Source: Treponema sp. (GTDB lineage Bacteria; Spirochaetota; Spirochaetia; Treponematales; Breznakiellaceae). Taken from it: a DNA stretch of 5,113 nt. Of this stretch, positions 1-5,113 are shown piece after piece (positions within the stretch are counted from its first letter, which is position 1; every line of letters begins with the position of its first letter). The translations under genes were made by a program, and so were the position numbers. The notes under the pieces are model-generated. The model searched no databases. It saw only the letters and a list, made by a program, of their open reading frames with translations, and was not told the origin of the DNA. The DNA lies in contig JAITLF010000296.1 in assembly GCA_031278025.1 (NCBI GenBank), positions 1 through 5,113 on the forward strand, read 5' to 3'.

Positions 1-1
1 A

Positions 2-148
2 CTGGAAACCTTGGATGGCAAACATGTTGCGGGGGAGGTAAGACAATCGGTGTTCATGTATGTTGAGGCCTATTATAACCGGATTCGTATGCATTCGGTA
101 CTTGACTATGTGGCGCCTCTTGTGTTTAACGGTGGACAAGTCGCTTAA
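2..148 (+). CDS. IS3-family transposase OrfB, C-terminal fragment (5' end beyond window)
   Basis: Frame 2 is open from the window edge to TAA at 146-148 and encodes 48 residues. These contain the conserved IS3-family (rve integrase core) ending: a segment resembling 'VFMYVEAYYNRIRMHSVLDY' followed by 'VAPLVF'. This matches the family pattern 'F.YIE.(F/Y)YNR.R.HS.LGY.SP..F'. By spacing to YNR, the second visible residue, Glu (codon 5-7), is probably the final E of the DDE catalytic triad; this is inference. OrfB is normally made as an OrfAB fusion by -1 frameshifting, and that region is not visible. There is no internal stop in the visible part, so nothing shows it to be a pseudogene. It is cut off only by the window edge. 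Confidence 0.85.
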   Translation: METLDGKHVAGEVRQSVFMYVEAYYNRIRMHSVLDYVAPLVFNGGQVA

Positions 149-150
149 CA

Positions 151-176
151 GTGTCTACCAAATGGGGTAAAGTCCA
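151..176 (+). repeat. Putative IS3-family right terminal inverted repeat
   Basis: The stretch begins GTGTCTACC, has a GGGG tract in the middle and ends AAAGTCCA. Read inward from the end (TGGACTTTACCCC...) it has the TG start and T/C-rich core typical of IS3-family ends such as IS2. It sits two bases after the transposase stop, where an IS3 right repeat is expected. The exact border at 176 is inferred from the terminal CA and needs the left end for confirmation. Confidence 0.65.
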
Positions 177-199
177 GGGGGACCAGGGGCCCCCCGGAC
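172..199. other. GC-rich imperfect hairpin at the IS/leader junction
   Basis: Positions 172-181 (gtccaggggg) can pair with 190-199 (ccccccggac) in nine of ten positions around an 8-nt loop, and the centre contains the palindrome ggggcccc (186-193). The left arm overlaps the last five bases of the putative IS end. It could act as a structured barrier to read-through from the transposase, but no T-run follows, so it is not a normal intrinsic terminator. It could also be part of a dispersed GC-rich palindrome family into which the IS inserted. Confidence 0.35.
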
Positions 200-274
200 C
201 TCCCATAAAAATGGTGGGGATACCCGGAAGAAGCGCGGGGCGCTGCATCTGCATCCTGCGCTGCTCAAGTAGGA

Positions 275-303
275 TTGAAACTACCGGCAAGTCTGACTAA
301 GCT
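275..303 (+). promoter_or_regulatory. Weak candidate sigma70-type promoter
   Basis: TTGAAA (275-280) matches four or more positions of the -35 consensus. A 17-nt spacer then leads to TAAGCT (298-303), which matches only three of six -10 positions. The spacing is right and the location (about 50 nt before the start codon) is sensible, but the -10 is poor. The TTGAAA lies inside the CRISPR-like GATTGAAAC motif, so one of the two readings may be chance. Confidence 0.2.
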
Positions 304-340
304 GTTACGTGATAGGAATACGTTCTTCCATCTTCCATAT

Positions 341-347
341 AAAGGAG
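341..347 (+). promoter_or_regulatory. Strong ribosome binding site of the lipoprotein gene
   Basis: AAAGGAG lies 7 nt before the ATG at 355, a near-ideal Shine-Dalgarno sequence and spacing. It fixes the start of the binding protein. It is the best ribosome site in the operon, which fits the usual need for more binding protein than membrane components. Confidence 0.85.
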
Positions 348-354
348 TTTTACC

Positions 355-1482
355 ATGAAAAAGAAGTTTATCGGTGCGGCCATATCCGGCGCCGTCCTTG
401 CGTCGCTGATTCTGGCGGCGTGTACGAAGCCGGCCCCGGCACCCTCGGCATCGGCGCTCCCGGCGTCAGACGGGGTAACGGTGCGGCTTTTGACCGACGC
501 AACCGGCATTGATGATAAGTCCTTCAACGCCGCGGCATGGCGGGGCATCCTGGAGTTTTACGGCGATACCTGGCAGAACCCCCGGCAGCGGGGAATCCTC
601 TACGATGTGGTTGCCGCCCAGACGCAGGATATGTATGTCCCCAATCTTCGGCAGGCTACGGATGAGCGCTACGATGTCATTGTAACCACGGGGTTTACCT
701 TTGCCGACGCCCTTATGGAAGTAGCCGGCGATAATCCGGATCAAAAGTACCTGATCGTTGACGTGGCCTGGGTGAACCTGCCCAACGTCATGCAGGCGGT
801 ATATGCCGAGCATGAGGGGTCTTACCTTGTCGGGATGGCGGCGGCCCTCAAAGCCAAGGCCGACGGCATTGCCGAGCCTCAGTTCGGCTTTTTAGGCGGC
901 GTTCCCGACGGGACGATCACCAAATTCGAGGTCGGCTATGTCCAAGGGATTCTGTCGGTGTTCCCCAACGCCCGGATTGTCGACTACTACGTCAATGACT
1001 GGGGAAGGGCTGATCTTGCCAAAACCCAGGCCATGAACTGGTATGATTCCGGGGTATACGCCATTTATTCCGCCGCCGGGGCCAGCGGGAACGGCGTCAT
1101 TGCCCAGGCCAAGCAGTACCGTGAGGCGGGAAAAAACGTATGGGCCATCGGGGTGGATTCGGATCAGTATGAGGAAGGGCGGTACAACGAAAGCGAATCC
1201 GCGGTGCTCACGTCCATGATCAAGCAGGTGGAAACCAGTCTGCTCTACTGCCTCAACGCGGTGAAGAACAATACCTTTAAGGGCGAGGTCATCACCTTTG
1301 ATCTTAAGGCCGATGGGGTGGGGTATTCCGCCGCCAATCCCGCCCTGACAAGCGACATTGTGGATGAGCTGGAACGGGTAAAGGCTCAAATCATTTCCGG
1401 CGGGATCAGGATAGCGGCCACGAACGCGGAGGCCAAAAAGCTTCCCGGCTTCCCCCAAGACTTAAAGGCGTTGGACGATTAG
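355..1482 (+). CDS. BMP/PnrA (TmpC)-family substrate-binding lipoprotein of an ABC importer
   Basis: The 375-residue protein is the extracytoplasmic ligand-capturing subunit of the importer encoded downstream. It starts with a lipoprotein signal: MKKK, a hydrophobic stretch to about residue 20, then the lipobox LAAC with the acylated Cys at 23. A short Pro/Ala/Ser linker (24-38) follows. The rest is a two-lobed periplasmic-binding fold of the Bmp family (PF02608 type). TmpC/PnrA landmarks are TD..GIDDKSFN (47-58), EGSYLVG (154-160), GFLGG (178-182), GNGVI (245-249), WAIGVDSDQY (263-272) and VLTSMIK (284-290). Length matches T. pallidum TmpC (about 350 residues). In TmpC the purine ring is stacked between two Phe; F57 is the first, while the second aligns with W216 in 'NDW'. 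The ligand may be a purine nucleoside or, as for the paralogous spirochaete RfuA, riboflavin. Family assignment is firm; substrate is open. First gene of the operon, 21 nt before the ATPase gene. Confidence 0.93.
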   Translation: MKKKFIGAAISGAVLASLILAACTKPAPAPSASALPASDGVTVRLLTDATGIDDKSFNAAAWRGILEFYGDTWQNPRQRGILYDVVAAQTQDMYVPNLRQATDERYDVIVTTGFTFADALMEVAGDNPDQKYLIVDVAWVNLPNVMQAVYAEHEGSYLVGMAAALKAKADGIAEPQFGFLGGVPDGTITKFEVGYVQGILSVFPNARIVDYYVNDWGRADLAKTQAMNWYDSGVYAIYSAAGASGNGVIAQAKQYREAGKNVWAIGVDSDQYEEGRYNESESAVLTSMIKQVETSLLYCLNAVKNNTFKGEVITFDLKADGVGYSAANPALTSDIVDELERVKAQIISGGIRIAATNAEAKKLPGFPQDLKALDD

Positions 1483-1491
1483 GGCCACACG

Positions 1492-1527
1492 GCGGCTATC
1501 GGGATGGACCACGCGGCTATCGAGATG
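1492..1527 (+). repeat. Near-perfect 15-16 nt direct repeat spanning the ATPase start
   Basis: The string gcggctatcg-g/a-gatg occurs at 1492-1506 and again at 1513-1527, exactly 21 nt (seven codons) apart with one difference. Each copy ends in an ATG, at 1504 and 1525, in the same frame. It looks like a small local duplication that created or doubled the start region. Both ATGs lack a good ribosome binding site. Confidence 0.7.
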
Positions 1528-2991
1528 ATCGGGATTACCAAAGTTTTCCCCAGCGTGGTGGCAAACGACCGGGTGAACCTGACGGTTCGGAAGGGTGAAA
1601 TCCACGCCCTGCTGGGGGAAAACGGGGCGGGCAAGTCTACCCTTATGTCCGTCCTCTTTGGCATCTATGAAGCCGACAGCGGCGTCATCAGGATACGGGG
1701 CAAAGAGGCGGTCATTCGGAACCCCAACGACGCCATTGCCCTGAAAATTGGGATGGTACACCAGCATTTCAAGCTGGCGCCTCGTTTTACCGTGGCGGAA
1801 AACATCGTCCTGGGGCTAGAACGCCGGAACCGGTTCGGGAATCTGGACATGGCTGCGGCGGAACAGAAGGCGGCGGAGCTTTCCGCCGCCTACGGCCTTG
1901 CGGTGGACCCCCGGTCCCGGATCGAAGACATCACGGTGGGTATGCAGCAACGGGTGGAAATACTCAAAATACTGTACCGGAATGCGGATATCCTCATCTT
2001 TGACGAGCCTACGGCGGTTTTAACCCCCCAGGAGATCGACGAACTGTTGATCATTTTTAACCGCCTTAAAGCGGAGGGAAAGACCATCATCTTCATCACC
2101 CATAAATTGAAGGAGATCAAGGCGGCGGCTGACCGGTGTACGGTGCTGCGCCGGGGGAGGACGATAGACACGGTTGCCGTAAAGGACGCGGACACGATGG
2201 CTCTTGCGGAAAAGATGGTGGGCCGGGCGGTCAACTTCAACCTAGAGCGGAAGCCCGCCCATCCCGGCGGGACGGTTCTGCGTATTGAGGACCTCCATGT
2301 CGCCGATTCACGGGGGCTTTATGCGGTAAACGGCTTTTCCCTGGAGGTGCGCGCCGGCGAGGTGGTCGGGGTGGCCGGGGTGGACGGTAACGGGCAGTCG
2401 GAACTGGCCGCCGCCATTTACGGGCTCCTGCCGGTAAAGTCCGGGCGCATCCTGTTCAAGGGCCGGGATATTACCCGCAAGCGTATTGCCGAGCGCATTA
2501 AGCTGGGGATTGCCTATGTCCCCGACGACCGGCAAAAGTACGGCCTGGCCCTGGACTTTTACCTCTATGAGAGCCTGATGCTCAAAGGATACCGCCAGCC
2601 GCCGTTTGCCCAAAACCTCATCCGGCAGTTTGACATCCGGGCCGAAAACGGGCCCCTGACCCGTACGGGCGATCTTTCGGGGGGAAATCAGCAAAAGGCT
2701 ATCATTGCCCGTGAACTGAGCCTTGATCCGCAGCTGCTCATCGTGTCCCAGCCTACACGGGGGCTGGACGTGGGGGCTATCGAGTATATCCATACGCGGA
2801 TTCTGGCGGAACGGGATAAAGGCCGGGCGATACTCCTGATTTCCTTTGATCTGGACGAGATACTGGGGCTTTGCGACCGCATCGCGGCGATTTCCCGTGG
2901 TTCCCTCGTTGGGATAGTTACGGCCGAAGAAGCGACCGAACGCCGCATTGGGGCCATGATGGGCGGCCTGGAAGGGAAAAACTATGCCTGA
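1504..2991 (+). CDS. ABC importer ATPase with two nucleotide-binding domains (CUT2/nucleoside type)
   Basis: The 495-residue cytoplasmic subunit powers the importer and has two fused ABC domains. Domain 1 (about 5-245) is complete: Walker A GENGAGKST (38-46), Q-loop Q87, signature-like TVGMQQR (144-150), Walker B ILIFDEPT (163-170) and switch His200. Domain 2 (about 257-490) has a degenerate site: GVDGNGQSE (292-300) with Gln298 for the Walker A Lys, an intact signature LSGGNQQK (391-398), IVSQPTRGLD (413-422) lacking the Walker B Asp-Glu pair, and Phe448 where the switch His would be. This asymmetry and size (about 500) are normal for the NupO/YufO and RbsA-like ATPases. The start at 1504 lacks a clear Shine-Dalgarno sequence. 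ATG 1525 is an alternative, but homologues carry the residues before it (IEM.GITK.F). It is probably translated by coupling or short reinitiation from the lipoprotein gene. Its stop overlaps the first permease start. Confidence 0.93.
   Translation: MDHAAIEMIGITKVFPSVVANDRVNLTVRKGEIHALLGENGAGKSTLMSVLFGIYEADSGVIRIRGKEAVIRNPNDAIALKIGMVHQHFKLAPRFTVAENIVLGLERRNRFGNLDMAAAEQKAAELSAAYGLAVDPRSRIEDITVGMQQRVEILKILYRNADILIFDEPTAVLTPQEIDELLIIFNRLKAEGKTIIFITHKLKEIKAAADRCTVLRRGRTIDTVAVKDADTMALAEKMVGRAVNFNLERKPAHPGGTVLRIEDLHVADSRGLYAVNGFSLEVRAGEVVGVAGVDGNGQSELAAAIYGLLPVKSGRILFKGRDITRKRIAERIKLGIAYVPDDRQKYGLALDFYLYESLMLKGYRQPPFAQNLIRQFDIRAENGPLTRTGDLSGGNQQKAIIARELSLDPQLLIVSQPTRGLDVGAIEYIHTRILAERDKGRAILLISFDLDEILGLCDRIAAISRGSLVGIVTAEEATERRIGAMMGGLEGKNYA
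2970..2976 (+). promoter_or_regulatory. Ribosome binding site of the first permease, inside the ATPase gene
   Basis: GGAAGGG lies 7 nt before the ATG at 2984, within the last codons of the ATPase gene. It supports this start, which overlaps the ATPase stop by 8 nt and implies translational coupling. Confidence 0.75.
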
Positions 2992-4117
2992 GAAACAGCG
3001 GTCCCCGGTCCGCGTCCAGGGTATGATTTTGGCGGCTCTTACCCGGTCCAACGCCCTTCTTTCCCTAGGGGTGGTGCTTCTGGGCTTTCTGGTGGCTACG
3101 GTCCTCATCCTCCTGGTGGGCAGAAACCCCGCAGGTATGTACTCCGCCATATTCCAGGTAGTCACGGGGTGGGACCTGCGGCGGGGGACCCACAACATGC
3201 GGTATGTGGGAGAATGGTTTGTCGTCTCCATCCCTCTCGTCCTCTGCGGGCTTTCCATGGGCTTTGCCGCCCGGACCGGGCTTTTCAACATAGGCGCCGA
3301 AGGCCAGTATGTTGTCGGACTTACCGCCGCCCAGTTTACGGCCATTTACGGCCCCCAAATCCCGGTGTTCCACTGGGTTCTGGCCGTGCTGGCCGGCATC
3401 ATCGCCGGGGCGGTCTGGGGCGGCATCGCGGGTTTCCTCAAGGCCCGGTTCAGCGTGTCCGAAGTGGTAGCCACTATCATGCTGAATTACATAGCCCAGT
3501 ACCTTTCCCGATTTTTTACCCTGATGATTCCGGGGACCAATACCTTCAGGACCCCGGATTTTCCCCAAACCGCCCGGCTTACCAGCCCCGCCCTCGCGTC
3601 GGTTACCAATGGTTCCCGGCTCAACTACGGCCTTTACCTTACCCTGGCGGCGGTGGCCGTGTATTGGTTCATCATGGGAAGGACCCGGTTCGGCTATTCC
3701 CTGCGGGCAACGGGCGTCAACCGGGACGCCGCCCGCTACGGCGGCATCAACGTGAACGCCGCCATCACCGCGTCCATGGCCATTTCCGGGGCCTTTGCCG
3801 GCCTGGCCGGGGCGGTGGTTTCCCTGGGGGTCTTTCCCGCCGGGCGGGTTTTGGCGGTTCAGGACGGGTACGGATTTGACGGCATAGCCGTGGCCCTCGT
3901 GGGGAACAGCACGGCCTGGGGTTCCGCCCTTTCGGGCCTCCTCTTTGGCATGCTCAAGTCCGCCCAGCCCCTGATGCAGTCCCGGCAGATACCCAAGGAG
4001 ATCGCCTCCATCATATTGGGGCTGGTTGTGGTGTTCATATCCCTCCGCGCGGGGATACGGATCATCGTGGATTGGCAGCGCAAGGAAAAGGCGCGGAAAG
4101 AGAGGGAAACGGGATGA
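2984..4117 (+). CDS. ABC importer permease subunit 1 (BPD_transp_2 family, nucleoside/BMP type)
   Basis: The 377-residue integral membrane protein forms half of the import channel. Family motifs are clear: GLSMGFAARTGLFNIGAEGQYVVG (89-112, key residues G-LFNIGAEGQ), SEVVATIMLNYIA (159-171) and the cytoplasmic coupling segment RATGVNRDAARYGGI (241-255). Hydrophobic segments lie near 24-46, 77-95, 104-122, 128-150, 161-182, 214-231, 263-285, 297-323 and 339-360. Basic ends (KQRSPVR at the start; RKEKARKER at the tail) suggest both termini are cytoplasmic. Length is typical of the longer permease in such pairs (NupP/YufP-like). The start is set by the GGAAGGG site and an 8-nt overlap with the ATPase gene. 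The stop overlaps the next gene in ATGA. It should dimerise with the second permease and contact the ATPase. The ligand cannot be told from this subunit. Confidence 0.92.
   Translation: MPEKQRSPVRVQGMILAALTRSNALLSLGVVLLGFLVATVLILLVGRNPAGMYSAIFQVVTGWDLRRGTHNMRYVGEWFVVSIPLVLCGLSMGFAARTGLFNIGAEGQYVVGLTAAQFTAIYGPQIPVFHWVLAVLAGIIAGAVWGGIAGFLKARFSVSEVVATIMLNYIAQYLSRFFTLMIPGTNTFRTPDFPQTARLTSPALASVTNGSRLNYGLYLTLAAVAVYWFIMGRTRFGYSLRATGVNRDAARYGGINVNAAITASMAISGAFAGLAGAVVSLGVFPAGRVLAVQDGYGFDGIAVALVGNSTAWGSALSGLLFGMLKSAQPLMQSRQIPKEIASIILGLVVVFISLRAGIRIIVDWQRKEKARKERETG
4101..4106 (+). promoter_or_regulatory. Ribosome binding site deciding the second permease start
   Basis: AGAGGG lies 7 nt before the ATG at 4114. 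The same frame is open further upstream and could be read from a TTG at 4072, but that TTG has no ribosome site and its extra 14 residues (charged, no family similarity) would overlap the first permease by 46 nt. The ATG with a 4-nt ATGA overlap is therefore preferred. Confidence 0.75.
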
Positions 4118-5016
4118 GCGAATTTTTGCGGGTTCTGTGGAACATGCTCCCGTCAACGGCCATGATCGCCGCCCCCCTCCTGATCGCCGCTACCGGGGGG
4201 ATGATCTGCGAAAAGGCGGGGGTCGTGAACATAGCCCTGGAGGGCCTTATGGCCTTCGGCGCCATGACCGCCGCCACTACCCACGTCTTCTTGGAACGTT
4301 CCATCGGGTTTTCCATTCCCCTGGCGCTGTTCCTGGCATCCGTGGCAGGTTGCCTCTTTTCCCTGCTTCACGCCTTTGCCGCCATTACCCTCCGGGCCGA
4401 CCAGGTTATCTCCGGTACGGGCATCAATCTGCTGGCTAACGGGATCACCGTGTTCTTTTGCCAACTCCTTTTTAGGATGGACCGCACCCAAAACTATCAC
4501 ATGGGGATGCGCCCAGGTTTTGGCGGCGTGTATCCCACCGCCTGGCTCAGTCTCGTCATCCTGCTGGCCGCGTGGTTCGTCCTCTACAAGCGGCCCTGGG
4601 GCTTGCGCCTGCGGGTCTGCGGCGAACATCCCCAGGCCGCCGCCGCCGCCGCCTGCAACGTCCTGAGTATCCGGTACATGGCGGTACTCATTTCCGGGGC
4701 ATTGGCAGGCCTGGCGGGGGGATGCATCGTCCTGACCCAGGACATCCAGTACACGGTAACCACCATCAACGGCAAAGGCTTCATCGCCCTGGCGGCGGTC
4801 TCCTTTGGCCGCTGGCTTCCCGGAGGCATCCTGGGCGCGGCATGTCTTTTCGGCGCTTCTTCCGCCCTGGCCGTGAACATCGTCAACATCGCCGGCCTCA
4901 GATTCCTCCCCTCGGAATTCTTCAACGCCCTGCCTTACGGGATCACCTTGATAACCCTGGTGGTCTTCAGCGGAAAAGACTACGCCCCCAAAGCCGCAGG
5001 CCAGCCCTACGATTAA
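4114..5016 (+). CDS. ABC importer permease subunit 2 (BPD_transp_2 family, nucleoside/BMP type)
   Basis: The 300-residue membrane protein is the second, shorter half of the channel, homologous to NupQ/YufQ-type permeases. Diagnostic segments are GGMICEKAGVVNIALEGLMAFGA (28-50, matching the family's GE.I.E.AGV.N...EG), RADQVISGTGINLLANGI (94-111), the coupling region GLRLRVCGEHPQAA (163-176) and GKGFIALAAVSFGRWLPGG (220-238). About eight to nine hydrophobic segments lie near 12-32, 34-56, 65-92, 97-122, 141-158, 186-208, 222-258 and 272-286. A run of six GCC codons gives Ala175-180 just after the coupling motif, where related proteins usually have mixed small and polar residues. It overlaps the first permease by 4 nt and ends the operon. 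I chose the ATG at 4114 over an upstream TTG because of ribosome site and family length. Confidence 0.92.
   Translation: MSEFLRVLWNMLPSTAMIAAPLLIAATGGMICEKAGVVNIALEGLMAFGAMTAATTHVFLERSIGFSIPLALFLASVAGCLFSLLHAFAAITLRADQVISGTGINLLANGITVFFCQLLFRMDRTQNYHMGMRPGFGGVYPTAWLSLVILLAAWFVLYKRPWGLRLRVCGEHPQAAAAAACNVLSIRYMAVLISGALAGLAGGCIVLTQDIQYTVTTINGKGFIALAAVSFGRWLPGGILGAACLFGASSALAVNIVNIAGLRFLPSEFFNALPYGITLITLVVFSGKDYAPKAAGQPYD
4636..4653 (+). repeat. (GCC)6 trinucleotide tract in the second permease
   Basis: Six perfect GCC units encode Ala175-180 in frame. Gain or loss of a unit would keep the frame and only change the length of an alanine stretch in a cytoplasmic loop beside the ATPase-coupling segment. 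Confidence 0.8.
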
Positions 5017-5113
5017 GGCTGCCGGCGTTTCAAGACACCGCCGTCGGGGGGTGTTGGCAGGCCGGGCGCATTAAACATTCTAAGGGATTGTTTTTTGGAA
5101 GTTCTGGAGTATA
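5017..5113. other. Non-coding region after the operon; possible start signals of a next gene
   Basis: No gene is visible in these 97 bases. They hold an imperfect hairpin (5019-5060), a six-T run (5091-5096), and at the very end GGAG (5106-5109) followed by TATA (5110-5113). The GGAG could serve a start codon just outside the window. Alternatively TTGTTT (5088-5093) and TATA (from 5110, 16-nt spacing) could be the -35 and the cut-off -10 of a promoter. The two readings compete and neither can be decided here. Confidence 0.4.
5019..5060 (+). terminator. Possible transcription-end hairpin after the operon (non-canonical)
   Basis: CTGCC (5019-5023) can pair with GGCAG (5056-5060), and inside it ACACC (5035-5039) with GGTGT (5050-5054), extended by CC/GG around a GTCG loop. 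The location just after the last stop suits a terminator. However, the stem is interrupted and the nearest T-run begins 30 nt later, so efficient intrinsic termination is doubtful. Confidence 0.25.

Larger units (their letters stand above)
1..176 (+). mobile_element. Right end of an IS3-family insertion sequence (left part outside window)
   Basis: The stretch contains the C-terminus of an IS3-type OrfB transposase followed, two bases after the stop codon, by a sequence that looks like an IS3-family right inverted repeat finishing in CA at 175-176. The rest of the element lies left of the window, so its integrity, OrfA and left end cannot be judged. The target duplication cannot be determined without the left flank; the next bases are a G-run. 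The transposase reads toward the transporter operon, so read-through or an outward promoter could influence it. The base composition is visibly less GC-rich than the operon, which fits a mobile origin. Confidence 0.8.
177..354. other. Non-coding leader between IS end and the operon
   Basis: I see no convincing gene here on either strand. In order it contains the right side of the GC-rich hairpin, a direct repeat of gcgctgc (240-246 and 258-264), a solitary motif ending GGATTGAAAC (272-281) that resembles the 3' end of many CRISPR repeats, a tandem tcttcca repeat (324-330 and 331-337) and the ribosome binding site of the lipoprotein gene. I could not fit a purine, FMN or TPP riboswitch core to it. 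If the operon has its own promoter, it must lie here or in the IS end. Confidence 0.6.

Noticed and set aside
231..300. CRISPR array
   Set aside because: Only one repeat-like end exists and there is no second copy at spacer distance, so an array is not supported; it is kept only as a low-interest observation.
177..354. Riboswitch controlling the operon (purine, FMN or TPP)
   Set aside because: I could not find the conserved core elements or a plausible multi-stem fold followed by an expression platform; the hairpin present is tied to the IS end.
149..354. tRNA or small RNA gene in the leader
   Set aside because: No cloverleaf, T-loop GTTCRANYC motif or promoter-terminator pair could be recognised on either strand.
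2308..3345. Long minus-strand open frame (345 codons) spanning the ATPase/permease junction
   Set aside because: It lies opposite two genes with strong family motifs, its translation has no recognisable domain, and it is explained by the GC-rich third positions of the plus-strand genes.
3169..3879. Plus-strand 236-codon frame inside the first permease
   Set aside because: It is an out-of-frame reading of a well-supported permease, rich in Arg/Pro/Gly and without domain features.
4072..4113. TTG start extending the second permease by 14 residues
   Set aside because: No ribosome site precedes the TTG, the extra residues are unlike the family N-terminus, and the ATG at 4114 has AGAGGG at ideal spacing with an ATGA overlap.
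3065..4156. Minus-strand open frame of 363 codons opposite the first permease
   Set aside because: The product is Gly/Pro/His-rich with no fold signature, as expected for a complement of hydrophobic GC-rich codons; there is no ribosome site or family match.

Overview
This window holds one complete import operon of the BMP/PnrA (TmpC) class, with the 3' end of an insertion sequence just upstream. Four plus-strand genes are packed head to tail: a substrate-binding lipoprotein (355-1482), a double-domain ABC ATPase (1504-2991), and two inner-membrane permeases (2984-4117 and 4114-5016). The permease starts overlap the preceding stop codons by 8 and 4 nt. This is the usual set of parts for a CUT2-like ABC importer of nucleosides or related ring compounds. 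The lipoprotein captures the ligand outside the membrane, the two different permeases form the channel, and the ATPase powers it with one normal and one degenerate nucleotide site.

The organism is probably a spirochaete, most likely a Treponema relative from a gut community. That is an inference from how closely the lipoprotein follows the T. pallidum TmpC/PnrA pattern (DDKSFN, NEGS/HEGS-type 'EGS(F/Y)LVG', 'GNGVI', 'W.IGVD.DQY', 'VLTSM.K') and from the relaxed, spirochaete-compatible lipobox. The operon is GC-rich, especially at third codon positions, which produces several long but spurious frames on the opposite strand.

Layout: 1-176 is the right end of an IS3-family element, comprising the last 48 codons of the OrfB transposase and a terminal inverted repeat. 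177-354 is a non-coding leader with a GC-rich hairpin next to the IS end, a lone CRISPR-repeat-like 3' end, a possible weak promoter, a 7-nt tandem repeat and a strong ribosome binding site. 355-5016 is the operon. 5017-5113 is non-coding, with an imperfect hairpin, a T-run and possible start signals for a gene beyond the window.

The substrate cannot be settled from sequence. Purine nucleosides (PnrA/NupA-like) are the default reading, but the same architecture is used by the spirochaete riboflavin importer RfuABCD, and the second base-stacking phenylalanine of TmpC appears here as a tryptophan. No clearly new biological system is visible. The points of interest are the substrate question, the IS/leader junction, the solitary CRISPR-like motif and small repeats at the ATPase start and in the second permease.
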